Assembly: GCA_014898425.1 (NCBI GenBank)
Contig: RCSZ01000002.1
Location: 1,860,001-1,924,000 of the forward strand
Source of the DNA: Botryotinia globosa
Taxonomy: Eukaryota; Ascomycota; Leotiomycetes; Helotiales; Sclerotiniaceae
Reading direction: 5' to 3'
DNA length: 64,000 bases
Both the position numbers and the translations under genes were made by a program. The first letter of the stretch is position 1; every line of letters starts with the position of its first letter. This document shows positions 59,067 through 64,000 of this stretch, piece by piece. Under the pieces are notes generated by a model, which was given only the letters and a program-made list of their open reading frames with translations, did no database searches and was not told the DNA's origin.

Positions 59067-60151
59067 CTAGATGGTGTTGACATGATGAATACCGAGTTTG
59101 TACGTGAGGATCAAAGGCTGGTGTATTGGGAAGGGTGTTAGGATATCTGTTGTTAATTTTCTGTAAATGTTGAGAGTTTGTCAAGAGGGTAGGGAAGGAG
59201 GGGGAAAAGAAGAGTACTCGGGGGAAATCAAATTGTCTTGTTCGCAAGGAACCTTTCAGTTAGGAGTCATTTTCCTCGTAGTCGTGACGCATTCTATCAA
59301 GTCGTGTCGAATAATTCATTTTGGTTAGAACGAATTTCGAGCGAGGAGTCATTTGCTAATCATCGTGAATTGACTTCCTCCAGTCCTGTCATTCTATTCG
59401 TTTTGTATACCGAAGGAGTCATTGAGATGAAATCGCTTTTCGTGGGTCGGACAGAGATGTCGTCGGTTGACGCATCGAGTGGATATCCAAAAATAGGAGA
59501 GGGGGTTCGAACAAAAAGTGAGTTGGAATAATAGGTCAAGAGAATTTGTATGGCCAGCGAAAATCTTCGGGTAACGTATTCGAATATACAAATTTGCATA
59601 GGCCCAAGGAAACTACAATGTTCAAGCCAGATTGCATAATTGGGAAGTGACGATCTAAGGGTTAGGGTATGGTTAGGAGGAGGAGCACGTGTCAAAGTGG
59701 GTAGTGATGACTTCCTCGCTCTGAAAGGAGACTATTTTGTGTAGCTCGATGCTTAGCTTCCTGTCTAATTTTTTTCATATTAAGAAAATATTGTCCTTTC
59801 TCAGTTCTTGGTTCAAGAACATACTCAATATTACTTCCATTCCATTACATTTATTCCAACTTTTGTAATCTATTGTCTATTTGATCGACAACACCGAGGA
59901 ACGCATATCCAATTCACATATACTTCTTCCCCCATAGATAGTCCTACCAGGAGAATTATCAATCACAGGTCACTGTACCTGTATTATCACTGTAGCTATC
60001 TCTAAACCTTCTCAATACACCATTTCGAAAAGATATCTCGCCATCATCGCGCAACTTGATAAACACGTCTCGAAACGAAGACATTTGTTAACGAACGATA
60101 TTTGTTTCCTTGATTTCTTCAATCGCCAGTTGAAAGATTCTCAGTGTTGAG
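59067..60151. other. intergenic, divergent upstream regions
   Basis: Between the minus-strand hypothetical gene and the F-box-like gene. No gene recognised; several weak frames only. Confidence 0.55.
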
Positions 60152-62089
60152 ATGAATGACTCAATGGAGAGCCATTTGGAACTTGAGTTAGACAAGTCGT
60201 TGCAAGATGCTTTATCCGATTTTGGATCGGAGCCAGGAGAACCAATATTCCATGCCAGTTCTGATCTTGGAGAAAATGGTGGAGAGCAAGCAGGCGCCGA
60301 GGATGATCCTTCTCCGTCCTCGAATAAACTGCGAAGAAGCATTGTGGGCACAATAGATGCTTCTATCGCAAAATTTGACGATTTGCTATCGCGCCGGAGG
60401 GGCGTCCAACAGCCAGGACTTTTAAAGATTTCAGATGAGTTACCGGAGATGATTTTAGGCTTTCTTGTAGAGCCACAGCTCTCCGAGATCCGTCCTACCG
60501 ATCGGCTTCAATGGAATGAGGAATTCAAAGACAGCGTAAAAACGATCCAGAAAATGCGATTAATATGCCGAAGAGTTTGCGATATCAGCTCACGCTTTCT
60601 TCTTCCTACCGTGCGTGTTGAATTGAGTGCACAATCCCTTGCGCGTCTTGATATGATCTCTCGTCATCCTACTATCGGCAAAGGTGTTAGAACTGTAAGA
60701 GTCAATGCTCGTTGCTTGCACCGCTTGGTTGGAGATAGCTTTGAGGGTTTCCAGTATCCCAAGTCTGAGTACTTGCATAGTGCTCTAGTTCTACACAGCA
60801 TGCTAACTGATCACATTTCAGAAGACGAGGGAAAAGAGGCCAGAATGAGCTGGGAGTTATATTAGCGGCATCAATTGAATAGATCAGGTGAAAGTGACAC
60901 TGCTATAAGCTTGCGTGAAATCTTCTGGAGCAGAGCTTATGAGCGGTATAAATATCTCCTTACAGAAGAAAAAACCCTAACAGAAGAGGGTGTATTTCTG
61001 GTGAGTGCTGGCACTGCAATCGCTCGAATGCCAAGGGCAACAGCACTCCACATTTGCGACATGGACCGTAATGATGAGTATGATTACCGTCCTCTTCCAA
61101 GACTTTGTTCAAAATCAAAATTCTTGCTTGACTATTATGAAAATGAGGATTTACTTATCGACGATATGATTAAAACCAAACTTTTTGGGGATGATGATGA
61201 CTTTCGAGAACTCCGAATCGAAAAAAGCTGGAGTTCACCATCCGCTCAGATAATTATTGGGCTTCCAGCTGCTATCCACAAGGCTGGCAGGTCACTCGAA
61301 AACATATGTATTGAGATGATTTGCCCCACCGATTACAGAACTTTGGCCTCATTTGAAGGCTTCCAAGAACTTTCAGCTGCGACACAGTGGCTAAAACGAT
61401 TCACATTCTATTGCAGAGGTGAAGATTTTGAAGATGGGAGTGATCAGTGGATGCCCACGGAATTGGATGGTCTGGTTAAATATCTTTCTGCGATTGTGAA
61501 CACAAATGCTCTAGAAAAGGTTCACATCGATGTATCGCAACTCGCTATAGGGCCGGAGCACTTCGAAATGAAGACACAAAATCCATCGATGCCTTCTCTG
61601 GGAACAATTCTCACCAGTCGTATATGGCCGAATCTCAGATCAATGAATTTGACCCGAGTACCGCTTCATCTATCAGAGCTAGAAACATTCATCGACAATC
61701 TAAAATCATCAGATATAGAAATGAATATACAATATATGTATCTCATCAGTGGTTCGTGGAGCGATGGAATTGAAATATTCACAAGAAATTCGATTCAAAA
61801 TTTGGTTCTTACAACGCCAACTTCACGGTCGGAGCGCCGAGCATTACTTGCGAGCGGCAAGGTTTTTTGGGACTGGGATGAGGGGCAATTTTATTGAGAC
61901 TGTGGCCACTCGCTACTGGACACTAGAGCAAGTTATTACTAAGGATGGAGCATACTCGATTCTCCTCCAGGTCTCGAATCAGTGTACCAGGGGAAGTTTG
62001 TGCTTGATCCAAGCGAGGATTCGTGGTTTACGGTCTTGTATGGTTTGCATGCCACCTTGGATCTACAGCACCAGTGGAAGCAAGCATAG
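60152..62089 (+). pseudogene. F-box-like fungal protein gene, apparently broken
   Basis: From ATG 60152 the protein starts with an acidic region (LELELDKSLQDALSDFG), then an F-box-like segment (LLKISDELPEMILGFLVEP; MRLICRRVCDISSRFLLPTV), as in the many Leotiomycete F-box/LRR-like proteins. A TAG stands in frame at 60863-60865 and the same frame continues at once (REIFWSRAYERYKYLLTEEK) to a TGA at 61895-61897. A 129-nt intron 60754-60882 (donor GTATCC, acceptor GAATAG) would remove the TAG in phase, but the donor is weak. After about 61880 the protein-like reading switches frame at a GGGG run (FIETVATRYWTLEQVITKDG) and returns near 61974 (GLESVYQGKFVLDPSEDSWF), ending at TAG 62087-62089. So there are two frameshifts at homopolymers and a possible nonsense codon. 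The gene is dead, or the sequence has errors. Confidence 0.6.
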
Positions 62090-62777
62090 AGGTTCTGAAC
62101 CGATTGAAAGCCTTGGTAGTAATATTATTTGTTGAGTATAAAGGGGCATTGAAGTGTATACTTGTCAAGATAGACAGGATGAGGATGCCCGTGAGGTTGC
62201 AGAGTGATATATTAGGAGGTATGTAGTCTATGATTTGACATGATCAATTGATTCTGTGGAGTTTGGGGCAAGAAAAGAAATTTACTGACTGTTCGAGCAG
62301 CGTCATAATTCATCATGTATGATATTGGAACTTTCCATGTTTTAGGTACCTAGTTTAATATATGTAAAATTTCAACACAACCATGTCCAAGCCATGGAAG
62401 CTTCATGAGAAAGCACTACTCAGTGATATCACAACAGAAGAATGAAACTATTCACCCATCAAGTAAGAATCCATGCGGTATCCCAAACTAACACACAGTA
62501 CAAGCTCTTCTCGTAAACCGCAATGATATCCATAGACACAAACTCTCCGAATCAACAAGAGCTGGCCATGACACAATACTCCGCGACTCCGATGCCCATA
62601 CCAAATCAAGAAAAATAGCCCTTCACTCGAAGTGGCAATCTTCAACCACACGTTTCTCGGACATCAGGAGATACTGTGTGGCTTTTCCAGTGGAAGAGCA
62701 TACGGGTATGACGTACTTTCTAGAGAAACGCGAAGCAAAGAGGTTTTGTGAAGATGTCGTCTAGATCTATCTATGTT

Positions 62778-62812
62778 TTGTTGATTCTGTTGATTCTGTT
62801 GATTCTGTTGAC
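62778..62812. repeat. TGTTGATTC 9-mer array
   Basis: Four tandem copies, the last truncated. Confidence 0.9.
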
Positions 62813-63293
62813 CCCCACTACAAAGTAGTTTCGAGCTGCGAGCTGCGACGCGACGACCACTAAGATTTCGGCTCAGCACAGACATCCATCCTATCCCTCC
62901 ACTACATAACAAACTCCGGAATCTTATCGACGCTCTACAGACAGAGCACAGCACTGAACCACCAAATATTTTATACTCGAATTGATACTTTCATACAACT
63001 TTCTCTCGTCCGAAATGGCTCTTCAGATAATGGAAATCTCTATTGGGAAGAAGAGGATATTCAAACGAATGGAAAAAAGTAATTGCATGCGTCATACTCT
63101 TCAACACAACCCAGAGTAGGAATTCCTCTACTGATAACGCGCTACAGCACGACAGGTATGGCTGGCACAGCACATCAAGCACAGTCAGTATGTGGGATGT
63201 GGTGTTACAGTGACTAGATGATCGGGCACCGAGCACCGAAGTCTTCTATTGAGATTCAATGGATCTTGTCTGCTTTGCCATAATGGATAATTA

Positions 63294-63300
63294 TATATAA
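63294..63300 (+). promoter_or_regulatory. possible TATA box of the FSH-type hydrolase gene
   Basis: TATATAA lies 114 bases before the ATG at 63414, a spacing usual for fungal TATA-containing promoters. Sequence match only. Confidence 0.3.
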
Positions 63301-63413
63301 GATAAGACTAATATCCTTCCTTTTTTCAATCTTGGATATCTAGATTCAATATCACTTTGTGTCGTCTATCTGAACTATTAGGAGTGTGCGAAATATCCCA
63401 ACTTTTGGACAAT

Positions 63414-64000
63414 ATGAGGTTTTTATGTTTACATGGAAAAGGCACAAGTGCTGAGATCTTTTCTATTCAATCGGGTATGATATATTCTCCTCCCTAGGGT
63501 TCTTCACCTAAAATCCTATTCTACAATACAATCCCACCATACAAAACTACGTTCTAACGCATACCTCCCAGCAACATTCCGCCGTCTTCTTCCCCCCTCA
63601 TATACATTCGATTTCCTCGATGGACCCTACACATCTCCCCCCGCAGCCGGTGTCTCGCTCTTCTTCAATCCTCCATATTACGCCTACTACCACTCCTCCG
63701 ATCCCTCCGCCATCCGCGAATCCTACTCCTACCTCCAAGAACACATTGACAAAAATGGTCCTTACGATGGTGTAATGTGTTTTTCGCAAGGATGTGCGCT
63801 CCTCGCGGGGTTCTTGCTAGATCACCAGGTTACACGACCGCATATTCCTTTACCGTTCAGCTGTGCCATTTTTATCTGTGGAGGCATGCCTTTACCCATC
63901 ATCGAAGATCTGGGTATCGAAATCCCTTCCTTTGCACGAGACTTGGAAACGCAATCCATAAAAGAACTCTTCGCGACCGCCAACGCGGTTGAAACGGCCA
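63414..64000 (+). CDS. FSH-type alpha/beta serine hydrolase, 3' end beyond the window
   Basis: Exon 1 63414-63474 and exon 2 from 63572, open to the last base; at least 163 residues are present. The start MRFLCLHGKGTSAEIF gives the first beta strand and oxyanion-hole region of the FSH1 (serine hydrolase) family. ATFRRLLPPSYTFDFLDGPY and the nucleophile elbow GVMCFSQGCALLAG follow, with Ser92 as predicted nucleophile (F-S-Q-G in place of G-x-S-x-G). The catalytic Asp and His should lie outside the window. Relatives are small yeast-type hydrolases (Fsh1-3) and fungal thioesterase-like proteins in secondary-metabolite clusters; with no cluster visible here, a housekeeping or unknown role is equally possible. 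Confidence 0.88.

Larger units (their letters stand above)
62090..63413. other. intergenic, with 9-mer repeat
   Basis: 1.3 kb with no gene seen. Contains a TGTTGATTC x4 array (62778-62812) and, near its right end, the promoter of the FSH-type gene. Confidence 0.6.

Overview
The window is a stretch of a filamentous ascomycete chromosome. Genes are well spaced and carry short GT-AG introns (about 47-60 nt, some up to 130) with TACTAAG/CTAAC-like branch sites. The gene products (PAB1 with a charged insertion in RRM4, HUL5-type HECT ligase, MscS/EF-hand channel, BTB protein, FSH-type hydrolase, TauD dioxygenase) fit Pezizomycotina. The overall style suggests Leotiomycetes, probably Sclerotiniaceae such as Botrytis; that is inference from protein character, since no database search was possible.

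Layout. 0-2.4 kb: a small dsRNA-binding-domain protein and mitochondrial ribosomal protein uS7m. 2.4-7.1 kb: a 4.7-kb gene-free stretch full of tandem repeats (three G-quadruplex-capable arrays, a 274-bp ATT/ATTACT microsatellite, a polypurine tract, pentamer arrays), leading into a 726-aa universal-stress-protein (USP) gene. 10-15.4 kb: a divergent pair of GNAT/ankyrin-like paralogues, one intact and one broken by frameshifts. 16.6-24.2 kb: PAB1 and HUL5, divergently transcribed. 27-32.5 kb: an aldo-keto reductase and a TauD/TfdA dioxygenase, both catalytically complete. 32.5-42.5 kb: about 10 kb with no intact gene, holding decayed coding sequence (36.9-38.8 kb) and a MITE-like inverted-repeat element at 39.4 kb. 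42.5-44.7 kb: a 98-aa protein with a cysteine-rich tail and a YggS/PROSC-type PLP-homeostasis protein. 47.6-53.4 kb: an EF-hand MscS channel preceded by several minisatellites, then a BTB protein. 55.9-57.7 kb: a secreted, probably GPI-anchored type-B carboxylesterase. 58-62.1 kb: a lineage-type hypothetical protein whose 5' exon is probably missing from the simple ORF, and a broken F-box-like gene. 63.4 kb to the end: a partial FSH-type serine hydrolase.

The genes do not form an operon-like or biosynthetic cluster: there is no PKS, NRPS, terpene synthase, P450 set or pathway transcription factor. They are mostly housekeeping or general-purpose genes. No new biological system is evident. The most interesting material is the divergent GNAT/ankyrin paralogue pair with one member decaying, the repeat-rich leaders of the USP and MscS genes, the MITE-like element, and three loci (13.3, 36.9 and 60.2 kb) where clear coding sequence is broken. 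Exon coordinates below come from reading splice sites and checking frame by hand. They are self-consistent but have not been compared with transcripts.
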